From a virus: DNA of 54,276 nucleotides. Made by a program: the position numbers and the translations under genes. Shown piece by piece: positions 43,078 to 51,756 of this stretch. The notes below the pieces were generated by a model. That model did no database searches, was not told the origin of the DNA, and saw nothing but the letters and a program-made list of their open reading frames with translations. Each line of letters starts with the position of its first letter. Position 1 is the first letter of the stretch. Location of the stretch: the IMG/VR virus record IMGVR_UViG_3300043539_001043, positions 1 through 54,276 of that record. The stretch is one strand, 5' to 3'.

Positions 43078-44592
43078 ATGAAAAAAATAATTTTAAGCAA
43101 AAAACAATACAAAACATTATTAGAATCTTTAAACCAAGAACCTACAGATAAAGGAGGGTTAGATAAAGGTTCTGATATGGCTAAAAAATATAACTTAAAA
43201 GAAGAATATAAAAACCTTTTAGAATATCTTTATGGCAAATCTAAAAATTTATCAGAATTCTGGAACGAAAGCAATGTAAAATATGAAGCTGTTTTAGAAG
43301 GGTTAAAAGATATCCTAGTTAAAGAAAAAGATGGTTATAAACTATCAAAAAAATTAGGTTCACCACAAGACGCATTAAAAATTTACGAAGAAACGTTAAA
43401 TGAAATCGTTGGTGGTATAAATGAAGGTGATTGGTTTGATAATCACCCAGACAACCCAATAAACCAAGAACCACAAAAATATCCAAGACCAACAACACAA
43501 GAAAGTGATATTGATATTAAATATTACAACGGTGATATAGCAATAGTTTCTTCTGAAGACGGGTTATTGTCAATTGATTTAGATGATTACAATAGTGAAT
43601 TTATGAAAGCTGTTAACAGTGAAAATTCTAAATTAACTAACATTGCTGTTTCATTAGGTTATGCTGAAGATAGTAACGATGGTTATTGGACTAACAATGA
43701 CGACCAAATAAGACAAGTTTTAATAAATTATATTGATTCAAATTATGATAAATTAACACCTATCACTGATGAAGTTAAAAATGATTTATTAGATTTTTAT
43801 TCAGAAGATGAAGAATTAAACAATTTATTAAATGGCGAAGGAGAAGAAGAACCATTAAATGAATATGGTAGTTCAGACGCTGAGGAAAGAGAAAAAATAA
43901 AACAACAATTAGGTCGAGGGTTTACTGGTACTAATAAACCAAAAACTGATGTATCAGCTGATGCTTTAGCCGCTAGAAAAAATATTACTGGTGACCACGA
44001 AACTGGTGGTTTTGGTGGTAATTATTTAAATAAAAAGAAAAAAGTTTTACCTAAAGTTCAACCACAATCAAAAAACCCAGAGTATACACAAACAAGATTA
44101 CCTTTTGATGAAGCAACAACCGCTGGTGCTATAGGTGGTGGTGTTAGTGTTTTTGGTGGCGGTGGTGCTGGTGCAAGATTAAACACTCCAGTCCCACAAT
44201 TTGGTAAACCACTTAAAAGAACTTTTAAAGAAGGTATAAACGAAACAACAGAAGGTGAAGGGTCGATAGGTGCATACGATGCAAACGCTTTATCTATTGG
44301 TAGAAACGGTGAATTTAATAAAGGTGAACAACCTAGAGCTTTTAAAGAACCACAATGGGCTGGTGGAACTTTCCCACAACAACCAGAATGTTCAAAACCA
44401 AACAACAATAAAGAAGCTCAAAATGGTGGTTGTAACTCTGGTGCGTCAAGTCTTAAACTTAAAAAAGGTAAAGGAAGTGTAAACGCACCTACTTTAGCTA
44501 AAGAAAATAAAATCTATGAAACGATTGCTAAACAAACTGGTAGAACGTTAGACGAGGTTAAGAGAATTATTGAATTTAAAAATAATAAGTAG
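43078..44592 (+). CDS. Probable virion-internal protein, 504 aa
   Basis: The protein begins with a basic amphipathic leader, M-K-K-I-I-L-S-K-K-Q-Y-K-T-L-L-E-S-L-N-Q-E, followed by helical and acidic regions (about 25-270) and a disordered Gly/Asn/Lys-rich half. Near the end are 'GAYDANALSIGRNGEF', a Cys pair (P-E-C-S-K and G-G-C-N-S) and a C-terminal helix with Q-T-G-R-T-L-D-E-V-K. This leader-linker-tail layout is typical of proteins packaged in or attached to phage heads. It sits in a late operon and no enzyme motif is visible. Confidence 0.6.
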   Translation: MKKIILSKKQYKTLLESLNQEPTDKGGLDKGSDMAKKYNLKEEYKNLLEYLYGKSKNLSEFWNESNVKYEAVLEGLKDILVKEKDGYKLSKKLGSPQDALKIYEETLNEIVGGINEGDWFDNHPDNPINQEPQKYPRPTTQESDIDIKYYNGDIAIVSSEDGLLSIDLDDYNSEFMKAVNSENSKLTNIAVSLGYAEDSNDGYWTNNDDQIRQVLINYIDSNYDKLTPITDEVKNDLLDFYSEDEELNNLLNGEGEEEPLNEYGSSDAEEREKIKQQLGRGFTGTNKPKTDVSADALAARKNITGDHETGGFGGNYLNKKKKVLPKVQPQSKNPEYTQTRLPFDEATTAGAIGGGVSVFGGGGAGARLNTPVPQFGKPLKRTFKEGINETTEGEGSIGAYDANALSIGRNGEFNKGEQPRAFKEPQWAGGTFPQQPECSKPNNNKEAQNGGCNSGASSLKLKKGKGSVNAPTLAKENKIYETIAKQTGRTLDEVKRIIEFKNNK

Positions 44593-44613
44593 TAAACTTT
44601 ACTTAAAACTAAG

Positions 44614-44623
44614 ATATTTATAA
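44614..44623 (+). promoter_or_regulatory. Late-promoter-like motif ATATTTATAA
   Basis: Followed by TAAAATCAATT; ends 15 nt before the ATG of the 725-aa gene in a 46-nt gap without a terminator. Confidence 0.55.
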
Positions 44624-44638
44624 TAAAATCAATTAAAA

Positions 44639-46816
44639 ATGGATAAAAATATAATTAAAAAACATTTAGTTAATAAATTTGTTAATGAAGCTGAAACTCC
44701 AGGTATTGCGGTAACAAATGCTGCAAAAAAAGAATCAGAAAAAATAAACAAACAAGCTGTTAAAGATGTTGATAAAAATTTAGCTAGTTATGAGAAAAAT
44801 TTAAACAAAGGTATGGAAGCTACTGATGTTAACAACAAATTTAACTATAACGGTGATAAAGAAAAAGAATATCACGACCAAATGGAAATCATGAATGGTC
44901 AAGAGATGATTCAATATGACAGAGACCCAAACAAAGAATTCAAAGATAGAGCAAAAGAAGCAATCGAAGGTTCAAGTAGAATGGGTAACAATCCAGATTG
45001 GGCTAATGTTATTCCAGCACAACAAGGATTTACTGGACCAGAGTTCGGTAAAAACTTAGTTAAGAATGCAGAAGATTCATTTAAAAAGAGAATGGATGCT
45101 CAGACTGGTATTATGAGTTTTGGTGATGACATAGAGGTTGTACCAAAAGGTAACCAACCTATGGGTGTTCACTCAGCGTTAGCGGAAAATAAAGATAACA
45201 ATAAAACACAAATAAAAGAAGGAATGAAAAGACTTAAATTCAAAAAAGAGTTTAACGGTGTTGGAAATGCACTTAAAATGATACCAGAATCATACAGAGT
45301 AGATAATAAAGTATTTGAAATGACTGACGGTGTAGAAAATTACAAAATCCGTTGGGAAGGTTCATTAACTGAAGGTAAAGCAGTTGTACTTATGGCAGCT
45401 GATAAAACTATGGTTAATGAAGATATGCAAAAGATGAAACACCTTATGGGTTACAAATCTCAAGAAACTTTAGGTACTGTTAAAGGTAGAGCTAGATTAG
45501 ATGAAAACTCAACATTCAATGACATTTGGAAAAAAACAAAAATGTTAATGGAAATGGAAGACATCGAAGATGCTGACGCTAAAGAAGGTAACTGGGATGA
45601 AATTAATGTTCCTCAAGCTGCTGATGCAAAAAAACATGTTGAAGGTTCTGTAGCTTCTGAAAAGAAAACTGAAGCACCAAATCCAAAAACTGGTGAGTTT
45701 GAAAAAATTAAAAAACATGCAGCAGAAGCGACTAAACATGTGACAATGAAAGAATCTGTTGAAGAGGAAGAAGTTGTTAAAGAAGAGGAAGAAGTAAAAG
45801 AAGAAACTACTAAATCAACAGAAACAACATCTAAAGGTGGTAAAAATATTGAAGATGTAACAGCTAAAGAAGGTAACTGGGATGAAATCAATGTTCCTCA
45901 AGCTGCTGACGCAAAAAAACACATTCACATGGGTAAAGAAACAACTGCAAAAGTTGAAACTGAAGCTAAAGAAAATGAAGAAGGTTTATCTGAAGGTGTT
46001 GTTATAGGTGGAATCAAATTTGAACCAATCAACGAATCGTGGATGGAAGAAGGTATGTACGAAGAAGGTGAAATGAATGAAGCAGCTATGTACGAAGACA
46101 TGATGAATGAAGGTATGGGTAAAATTAAAGTTGCTTTTAATGATTTTAGAAGTTTAATTAACGATAAACTTAGAACAGCATTTGGTAAAATAGCTGGAAA
46201 TGAAAGAGCTGAATTATATTCAATTATTGACGATTTAATTTCAACGTTTGACAACCCAGGTAATCAAGATTCTGGTAAAATGAGAGTACTTGTTGATAAA
46301 TTAAAACAAGTAATGAATGATATTAATTCAAAACAACCAGATGCTGCTCAAAATATGGGTACTCAAAATATGGGTGCTGACACTGGAATGGCAATGAATG
46401 AAGATGCTGTGCAATCAATTGAGGTTGGTGCTGAAAAAGTTGCTGATAAAATAGAATCAATATTATCACCAGAAGAAGTTAATTTTTTAGTACAAGCTTA
46501 TCAACAAGGTGGTAAAGAAATGGTTGCTAATGCATTAAATCAATCAGTTAATGAAGGTTTACCAGAACCACCAGCTGAAGGTGATTATGGTATGAGCCAA
46601 AGTGAATTAAAATTAAGACAAATTTTAGATAAACTTATAATGCGTGGTGCTTTAGGTTCATTAGCTGGTATTATCCCAGCGGCTATGATGGGTCATCCAG
46701 CATTAGCAATAGGTTTAGGTGTTGCAGCATTAGCTGGTAGTGCACTTAAAGATGCTGCTTGGTGGAAAAAGAATGGTCACCATTATGGAGCACAAGGCAA
46801 ATATGGTGTTAAATAA
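44639..46816 (+). CDS. Large virion-internal-type protein with duplicated motif, 725 aa
   Basis: The protein starts M-D-K-N-I-I-K-K-H-L-V-N-K-F-V-N-E, another basic/hydrophobic leader ending in x-N-E. Helical, charged and poorly ordered regions follow. A 20-residue motif (A-K-E-G-N-W-D-E-I-N-V-P-Q-A-A-D-A-K-K-H) occurs twice, 95 codons apart (about 314-333 and 409-428), separated by a Glu-rich stretch. The C-terminal region (about 670-710) has a Gly/Ala-rich hydrophobic segment that could insert in a membrane. Location in its own late unit and composition suggest a head-internal or DNA-ejection protein; this is inference. Confidence 0.6.
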   Translation: MDKNIIKKHLVNKFVNEAETPGIAVTNAAKKESEKINKQAVKDVDKNLASYEKNLNKGMEATDVNNKFNYNGDKEKEYHDQMEIMNGQEMIQYDRDPNKEFKDRAKEAIEGSSRMGNNPDWANVIPAQQGFTGPEFGKNLVKNAEDSFKKRMDAQTGIMSFGDDIEVVPKGNQPMGVHSALAENKDNNKTQIKEGMKRLKFKKEFNGVGNALKMIPESYRVDNKVFEMTDGVENYKIRWEGSLTEGKAVVLMAADKTMVNEDMQKMKHLMGYKSQETLGTVKGRARLDENSTFNDIWKKTKMLMEMEDIEDADAKEGNWDEINVPQAADAKKHVEGSVASEKKTEAPNPKTGEFEKIKKHAAEATKHVTMKESVEEEEVVKEEEEVKEETTKSTETTSKGGKNIEDVTAKEGNWDEINVPQAADAKKHIHMGKETTAKVETEAKENEEGLSEGVVIGGIKFEPINESWMEEGMYEEGEMNEAAMYEDMMNEGMGKIKVAFNDFRSLINDKLRTAFGKIAGNERAELYSIIDDLISTFDNPGNQDSGKMRVLVDKLKQVMNDINSKQPDAAQNMGTQNMGADTGMAMNEDAVQSIEVGAEKVADKIESILSPEEVNFLVQAYQQGGKEMVANALNQSVNEGLPEPPAEGDYGMSQSELKLRQILDKLIMRGALGSLAGIIPAAMMGHPALAIGLGVAALAGSALKDAAWWKKNGHHYGAQGKYGVK
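45578..45922 (+). repeat. Two copies of a 60-nt coding repeat
   Basis: Copies at 45578-45637 and 45863-45922 differ at only a few third-codon positions, so the encoded 20 residues are the same while the DNA has begun to diverge synonymously. Confidence 0.9.
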
Positions 46817-46840
46817 TAATACGATATAATATATAAAAAA

Positions 46841-46866
46841 AAGGTACTCTAATGGGTACCTTTTTT
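46841..46866 (+). terminator. Strong intrinsic terminator
   Basis: AAGGTACTC-TAAT-GGGTACCTT folds into a 9-bp stem (one G-U) with a TAAT loop and a T run. It ends the virion-protein unit before the endolysin. Confidence 0.88.
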
Positions 46867-46875
46867 ATTTGTATA

Positions 46876-46885
46876 ATATTTATGA
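46876..46885 (+). promoter_or_regulatory. Late-promoter-like motif ATATTTATGA
   Basis: It lies 9 nt after the terminator and 10 nt before the endolysin ATG, with one difference from the consensus (G for A) and followed by ATAAAAA. Confidence 0.55.
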
Positions 46886-46895
46886 ATAAAAAGTT

Positions 46896-47357
46896 ATGGA
46901 AAAGATTACAAAAACTGGTACAAAAGGTATCGAACTAATTAAAAAATTTGAAGGGTTTATGTCTAAACCTTATAAGTGTCCAGCTGGGATTCCTACAATA
47001 GCATATGGAGCAACGTTTTACCCTAATGGTAAAAAAGTAACAATGTCTGACAAAGCTGTAACTGAAGCTGAAGGTGTTGAATTGTTGAAATCTATGTTAT
47101 CAAAATTTGAACAATATGTAGATTCATATTGTATTGATACTATCACACAAAACCAATTTGATGCATTAGTTTCTTTTTGTTACAATTTAGGACCAGCTAA
47201 CTTAAAATCTTCAACATTATTAAAAAAAGTTAATGCTAACCCTAACGATGAAACAATCAGAGCTGAATTTATGAAATGGACAAAAGCTGGCGGCAGAACG
47301 TTAAAAGGTTTAGTTACTAGAAGAACAGCTGAAGCTGATTTATATTTTACTAAATAA
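46896..47357 (+). CDS. GH24 (T4-lysozyme-type) endolysin
   Basis: A 153-aa muramidase that cleaves the glycan strand of peptidoglycan at lysis. The catalytic Glu19 is in K-K-F-E-G-F, followed by C28-P-A-G-I-P-T34-I-A-Y-G. In T4 lysozyme the position of Cys28 is Asp20; C-P-A-G variants are a natural subgroup of the family, so activity is expected. The fold continues with N-Q-F-D-A-L-V-S-F-C-Y-N-L-G and ends with the R-R-T-A-E helix. No signal peptide or SAR anchor is seen, so it needs a holin, not identified here. It is a single-gene unit with its own late motif and terminator. Confidence 0.92.
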   Translation: MEKITKTGTKGIELIKKFEGFMSKPYKCPAGIPTIAYGATFYPNGKKVTMSDKAVTEAEGVELLKSMLSKFEQYVDSYCIDTITQNQFDALVSFCYNLGPANLKSSTLLKKVNANPNDETIRAEFMKWTKAGGRTLKGLVTRRTAEADLYFTK

Positions 47358-47375
47358 ATACAAGAAGAAATTATT

Positions 47376-47414
47376 CAAAAACCCTGGCCACGGCTGGGGT
47401 TTTTGGTTTTTTTT
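47376..47414 (+). terminator. Very strong intrinsic terminator after the endolysin
   Basis: CAAAAACCCTGGC / GGCTGGGGTTTTTG form a stem of about 13 pairs (with G-U pairs) around a CACG loop, followed by a long T run. It isolates the endolysin gene from the two-component operon. Confidence 0.88.
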
Positions 47415-47416
47415 GA

Positions 47417-47426
47417 ATATTTATAA
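47417..47426 (+). promoter_or_regulatory. Late-promoter-like motif before the two-component operon
   Basis: ATATTTATAA right after the terminator T run and 13 nt before the ATG of the histidine kinase, followed by TTAAAG. Confidence 0.6.
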
Positions 47427-47439
47427 TTAAAGTTACAAC

Positions 47440-49209
47440 ATGGATAAACTTAACAAAATTTATATTGGAATTGGTACTGCAATAATGGTCTTTTATATTT
47501 TAATGCATACTTTCATTATGCTAGATTTTATACCGTTATGCAAAGAAATTGCAATTTTCAATTACGTATCAATAATTCTATTTAGCATACCAGCTTTTCT
47601 ATTCGTAAGAGGGTTTATCAGAAAAGGTAAAGAATCCACAAAGTTAAATTATTATGCTAAAAAATTGAATGAAACATTAATTCATCAATCACACAATCAA
47701 TTATTTTATGATGGTAACATTATTGATGGTTCTAAACATTTAACAAAAGAAGTTACATTATCAACTGATACTGACAGATGTTCAATATGGTTATATAACG
47801 AAGATAAATCAGCTATTACGTGTAAACAATTATATGTAAAGCATGAAGACAAATGGTATAACAATATTACGTTATATAAGACGGATTACGAGCCTTATTT
47901 CAACGCCCTTATAGTTGACCCAATAATTGTAGCTAATGATGCTAGAACGCATCAATCAACAAGATGTTTTACGGAATCATATTTAATTCCTTTAGGTATA
48001 AATTCTATGTTAGACGTTCCAATATTTTATAAAGGTAAAGTTATTGGTGTTATCTGTATTGAAGCGTTTAAACCTAGAGAATGGCATAAGGTTGAAGTTA
48101 ATTTTGCTGAGATGTTATCATCTTTGTTTTCGTTTATGTATTCCGTTAAAGAAAACAAAATTGTTGAACAAAATATGATTGATTTTGAGGAATTTATTAA
48201 CGAAACCGCATTGGTCTCAAAAGCGGATAAAAACGGTAAAATAACATATGTTAATAAAAAGTTTATTGAAGTTTGTGGTTACAGTAAAAGAGAACTTTTG
48301 GGTAAAGACCACAGCATAGTTAATTCTGGGGTTCAATCAAAAGAATTCTGGACTAAAATGTATAAGACTACTGTAAAGAATAAAAAGATTTGGCATGAAT
48401 TAGTGGTTAATAAAAACAAAAACGGTAAACTATATTATGTAGACACATATATTAAAGCTGACTTTAATCATGAAACTGGTGAGCTAATGGGCTTCACATC
48501 AATTAGACAAGATGTAAGCGAATTGTTTGAATCGTTAAATGAATTAAATAAAAAGAATACCTATTTAGAGCACGCTGCGAAGATTCTAAGACACGATATG
48601 CATTCTGGTATAAATACATATATCCCTAGGGGTATTAGTTCGTTAGAACGAAGATTATCACCAGAAATTATAGAAGAAACTAAATTAGAAGCACCTTTAA
48701 GAATGTTGAAAGAAGGTTTAAAACATACACAAAAAGTTTACAAAGGGGTTTATGAATTTACAAACCTAGTTAAACAAGACGCAGTTTTATCAAAAGATTA
48801 TCATAACATTAAAGAAATATTGGTTAATTTCTTAAAATCAACAGCATATTTTAGTCAAATTAAAATTGATGATTTACCTAATCACGAGGTGAACGAATCT
48901 TTATTTTGTACAGCAATTGATAATTTGATTAGAAACGGTTTAAAATACAATGATTCAAACAATAAAGTAATCCACATTTATATGGAAGATGAAGAAACAT
49001 TGGTTGTACAAGATAATGGTAGAGGATTAACACAAGAAGAATTTGAAGAATATTCAAAACCGTATACTAGAAACAAAAATCAAAAAGAGCCAGGTACTGG
49101 TTTAGGTTTAAATATTTGTATTGCAATATTAAAAGAGCATGGTTTCAAAATTAATTGTGAAAAAAATGAAATAGGAACTAAAATGAAAATAAAGTTAAAT
49201 AAAAATTAA
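47440..49209 (+). CDS. Membrane-bound hybrid-free sensor histidine kinase (GAF-PAS-HisKA-HATPase)
   Basis: A 589-aa complete kinase. Two membrane spans (about 7-28 and 34-60) are joined by a loop of only a few residues, so there is no periplasmic sensor. A GAF domain (about 85-235), a PAS domain (about 248-345, with K-I-T-Y-V-N-K-K-F and G-Y-S-K-R-E-L-L-G), and a dimerisation helix with phospho-acceptor His385 in L-R-H-D-M-H follow. The ATPase has an N box (D-N-L-I-R-N-G-L-K-Y), G1 (Q-D-N-G-R-G-L) and G2 (G-T-G-L-G-L). All catalytic elements are intact. It heads a late operon, with the receiver gene 6 nt downstream. A full sensor kinase in a phage is rare; its signal is unknown but should be cytoplasmic. 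Confidence 0.93.
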   Translation: MDKLNKIYIGIGTAIMVFYILMHTFIMLDFIPLCKEIAIFNYVSIILFSIPAFLFVRGFIRKGKESTKLNYYAKKLNETLIHQSHNQLFYDGNIIDGSKHLTKEVTLSTDTDRCSIWLYNEDKSAITCKQLYVKHEDKWYNNITLYKTDYEPYFNALIVDPIIVANDARTHQSTRCFTESYLIPLGINSMLDVPIFYKGKVIGVICIEAFKPREWHKVEVNFAEMLSSLFSFMYSVKENKIVEQNMIDFEEFINETALVSKADKNGKITYVNKKFIEVCGYSKRELLGKDHSIVNSGVQSKEFWTKMYKTTVKNKKIWHELVVNKNKNGKLYYVDTYIKADFNHETGELMGFTSIRQDVSELFESLNELNKKNTYLEHAAKILRHDMHSGINTYIPRGISSLERRLSPEIIEETKLEAPLRMLKEGLKHTQKVYKGVYEFTNLVKQDAVLSKDYHNIKEILVNFLKSTAYFSQIKIDDLPNHEVNESLFCTAIDNLIRNGLKYNDSNNKVIHIYMEDEETLVVQDNGRGLTQEEFEEYSKPYTRNKNQKEPGTGLGLNICIAILKEHGFKINCEKNEIGTKMKIKLNKN

Positions 49210-49215
49210 ATAGTT

Positions 49216-49653
49216 ATGATAGATTCAATATTATTAGTGGATGATGAAGATTTATTCCACTTAGTTTTCGAAGATGCATGTAGTCTTCTAGATATAACAC
49301 TTTCGCTGCAAAGCGTTTCTTCAGCAGATGAAGCTGAAAAAATGTTTAAGTCGTGGTATGAAAACAATAAAACAGAAGAAAGACCAGAATGTGTTTTTGT
49401 AGATTTAAATATTATCGGTTCAAGTTTTGACGGTATTGAGTTGATTAGAAAAATAAATTTTGAATATGGTAACCACGTTATCATTGGAATAATATCATCT
49501 AGTGATGAACCAGAAGAACAAGCAAAAGCAGTAAAAGCTGGGGCTCAATTTTGGATTGTAAAATCAGATGACATAGAACCTAGATTAGAAGACTTCAGAA
49601 AAGATTTTGAGAATTATAAACATGGTAAATCAGCATTTAAAGTATACAGATAA
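49216..49653 (+). CDS. CheY-like single-domain response regulator
   Basis: A 145-aa receiver domain without an output domain. Acidic pair Asp9-Asp10 (with Glu11), phospho-acceptor Asp63 in F-V-D-L-N, the Ser at about 94-95 in I-I-S-S-S-D-E, and Lys116 in W-I-V-K-S are all in place, so it should be phosphorylatable by the adjacent kinase. The C-terminal 20 residues form a basic/aromatic tail. Its stop shares one base with the next ATG (TAATG), so it is coupled to the coiled-coil membrane protein, which is the most economical candidate for its partner. It could also act on a host or phage protein elsewhere. Confidence 0.93.
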   Translation: MIDSILLVDDEDLFHLVFEDACSLLDITLSLQSVSSADEAEKMFKSWYENNKTEERPECVFVDLNIIGSSFDGIELIRKINFEYGNHVIIGIISSSDEPEEQAKAVKAGAQFWIVKSDDIEPRLEDFRKDFENYKHGKSAFKVYR

Positions 49654-50207
49654 TGGTAAGTTTCGATAAGAAAACAATAGAACAACTTTTAAAACTATAT
49701 GAATCTAGAAAAATAGGTTTAGAGGGAAATATTGCCAAAATTATTGAAACTGATGATGAAGATTTTAAAAAATATTTACAAACGTGTGTTGAAAATGATA
49801 ATGAAAATCGAAGAAAAAGATTAAACATCACAAAACAAGTTCAAGCTCAAAACTCTCAATTAATAAAAGCAAAAGAAGAAAATGATAGAATAAATGTAGA
49901 GTTAAAACTAGCATTAGAACAAGCAGAGAAAGCTAAAAAATCAGCAGAAGGAGATTTAGATTTATTACAAAAAAGAACTCAATTTGAATTAATTGGGTTA
50001 ATTGTTAAAATAGCACTATCAGTAATAATTGGTGTTGGTATAATAACAACAGCAATGTACATTTACATAATAACAATAGGTGGTGATTCAAAGATTATAG
50101 AATCATCATGGTCGAATATGTTTGGTATTTTATTAACAAACAGTTTTAGTATTATAGGAACAATAATGGGGGTTAAATACGCCTCAGATAAAATCGATAA
50201 AAAATAA
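49653..50207 (+). CDS. Coiled-coil membrane protein of the two-component operon
   Basis: A 184-aa protein with an N-terminal helical domain (about 1-50), a coiled coil (about 55-110, Gln/Lys/Glu-rich), and two membrane spans (about 112-141 and 154-175), leaving both ends in the cytoplasm by the positive-inside rule. It starts on the receiver's stop codon. No known effector domain is visible, so it may be a membrane effector, a scaffold for the kinase/receiver, or a holin-like protein given the lysis context. Function unknown. Confidence 0.7.
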   Translation: MVSFDKKTIEQLLKLYESRKIGLEGNIAKIIETDDEDFKKYLQTCVENDNENRRKRLNITKQVQAQNSQLIKAKEENDRINVELKLALEQAEKAKKSAEGDLDLLQKRTQFELIGLIVKIALSVIIGVGIITTAMYIYIITIGGDSKIIESSWSNMFGILLTNSFSIIGTIMGVKYASDKIDKK

Positions 50208-50211
50208 AAAA

Positions 50212-50820
50212 ATGGTTTACACAAGAGAAAAAATTGAAGCGGCATTAAAAGCCAAAAATTACGTCTATTTCGAAGACGCAGCAAATAAAACATACGATGT
50301 TAACATTGTAGGTGTTAGAAACTCAGCAACTGGGAATAAAGTAACAAACGTGTTTGATGACATCATCACAATTTCTTACAAAGATGAAACTGGTGCATGG
50401 GTTTATAAAGAATGGATGAACACAACAGAACCAGGTAAAAAATCTGTTTTAGAATTTGATAAAATGGGAATTAAAGGTGGTGTTGCTAGATTAGTTGAAG
50501 GTCAATATAGAAGTTCACATGCATTAGGTCTTCACCAAGGTAAATACGAAGCTTTAAGACAAGTAAAGCCAGTTAAAGTTTATCGTGACGCAAACAAAGA
50601 TTTAATTTATGATGAGAAAACAATTACTGAAGGTGTTTACGGTATCAATATCCATAAAGCTGGACAAGATTCTACATGGGTAGAAAACTGGTCAGCTGGT
50701 TGTCAAGTATTTAAAAGAGTTAAAGATTTTGATGAATTTATGAAGATTGTTAAAAAAGCTTCTAAAATACATGGTAACTCATTTACTTATACACTTATAG
50801 AATCAAATGATATAAAATAA
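50212..50820 (+). CDS. L,D-transpeptidase (YkuD)-like protein
   Basis: A 202-aa protein. The C-terminal half carries G-I-N-I-H148-K-A-G and, 13 residues later, N-W-S161-A-G-C164-Q-V-F, fitting the H-(x)n-S-x-G-C catalytic pattern of YkuD-type cysteine transpeptidases, which act on peptidoglycan. The N-terminal half includes a putative strand-rich region 'FDDIITISYKDETGAWVY'. There is no signal peptide, so cell-wall access would need a holin or virion location. It is in the same operon as the two-component genes (4 nt after the third). A cell-wall role (modifying or cutting cross-links) is likely; direction of action is unknown. Confidence 0.65.
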   Translation: MVYTREKIEAALKAKNYVYFEDAANKTYDVNIVGVRNSATGNKVTNVFDDIITISYKDETGAWVYKEWMNTTEPGKKSVLEFDKMGIKGGVARLVEGQYRSSHALGLHQGKYEALRQVKPVKVYRDANKDLIYDEKTITEGVYGINIHKAGQDSTWVENWSAGCQVFKRVKDFDEFMKIVKKASKIHGNSFTYTLIESNDIK

Positions 50821-50822
50821 TA

Positions 50823-51293
50823 ATGAGCAATAATTTCAATAAATTAAATTTATTGGCATACATTCATAACCCAGTAAGTATTGATACTATGTTAAAGATA
50901 TATAGCACACATAATATATATAATGATAAGTGTGTGTTATATGGTGATTTTACATTATCTCTTTTAGATTTAGTTTTCACAACTTATCTGGGTGATGAAT
51001 TAACAACTAATGAGCAGCAATTTAAACATTTTGATTGGTGTTGGAAGAAAACTATTGATAATTTTGAAAAAGAAGAAATAACAATAAACAGTGATAAGTT
51101 ATATCAATATTTTTTAGAATTTACTTTAGAGTTATTTTATTTAGACCCTAAAAAAGATGAAAATCTAAATAAAAGCTTAACAGTTATATGGGCCAACATT
51201 TTTGATTATGAAAGAGAAAAGACAAATGCTGACATTGATACTTTATTAGAATTATACAAAATATTTGAAAATTCGCTAAAAAAAACGTTTTAA
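50823..51293 (+). CDS. Unknown acidic protein at the end of the two-component operon
   Basis: A 156-aa protein, mostly helical, rich in Phe/Tyr/Trp and acidic residues, with no membrane span or signal peptide. It starts 2 nt after the transpeptidase-like gene and ends the operon; no hairpin terminator follows directly, but a T-rich stretch does. No family recognised. Confidence 0.65.
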   Translation: MSNNFNKLNLLAYIHNPVSIDTMLKIYSTHNIYNDKCVLYGDFTLSLLDLVFTTYLGDELTTNEQQFKHFDWCWKKTIDNFEKEEITINSDKLYQYFLEFTLELFYLDPKKDENLNKSLTVIWANIFDYEREKTNADIDTLLELYKIFENSLKKTF

Positions 51294-51331
51294 CTATTTA
51301 TTTTTAATAAAAATACCTTAGTTTTAAAAAT

Positions 51332-51559
51332 ATGAATACGGAAAGACTACTTAATATAGTCATGATGGACATGACTATGGAGAAAATGAAAATTGAAGAT
51401 GATATCGAAAGAACCATCAACGATAACAACATTTCTATTGATGACAAAACTGTGAAAATGAAATTACTAATTCATAGATTATCTACAACAGAAAATAGTA
51501 TTGCTACGTTTAGCAATATGTTAAATAATAATAATAACACAAAAGAAAAAGAAAACTAA
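51332..51559 (+). CDS. Small helical protein, 75 aa
   Basis: A Met-rich, charged helical protein ending in a poly-Asn stretch and a Lys/Glu tail. Likely a coiled coil. A weak TATTTATTTTTAATAAAA element lies upstream (about 51296-51313). It stands 2 nt before the H1-like gene. Function unknown. Confidence 0.55.
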   Translation: MNTERLLNIVMMDMTMEKMKIEDDIERTINDNNISIDDKTVKMKLLIHRLSTTENSIATFSNMLNNNNNTKEKEN

Positions 51560-51561
51560 AA

Positions 51562-51744
51562 ATGGAAAAGTACGAAGAATTAAAAAACTTGGTAGCATCA
51601 ATCGAAGACGATGCAACAAAATTTTACGATAAAGGTAACAAAGCTGCTGGCGTAAGATTTAGAAAAGCGTTACAAGACGTTAAAACATTAGCACAAAACA
51701 TTCGTTTAGATGTTTCAACAAAAACTAAAACAGTTAAAGCTTAA
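51562..51744 (+). CDS. Histone H1-like DNA-binding protein (Bacteroidota type)
   Basis: A 60-aa protein starting M-E-K-Y-E-E-L-K-N-L-V with the core K-F-Y-D-K-G-N-K-A-A-G-V-R-F-R-K-A-L-Q-D-V-K and L-A-Q-N-I-R, then a Lys/Thr tail. This is the layout of the short histone H1-like (Hc1-type) proteins common in Bacteroidota chromosomes. It probably binds DNA and may compact phage or host DNA, or alter transcription. The likeness also supports a Bacteroidota host and gene acquisition from it. Confidence 0.8.
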   Translation: MEKYEELKNLVASIEDDATKFYDKGNKAAGVRFRKALQDVKTLAQNIRLDVSTKTKTVKA

Positions 51745-51756
51745 AAAATAAAAAAT

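Noticed and set aside
47440-49653. Two-component genes as host contamination or a bacterial insertion boundary
   Set aside because: They share base composition, late motif, terminator spacing and tight coupling with surrounding phage genes, and there are no flanking repeats or integrase.
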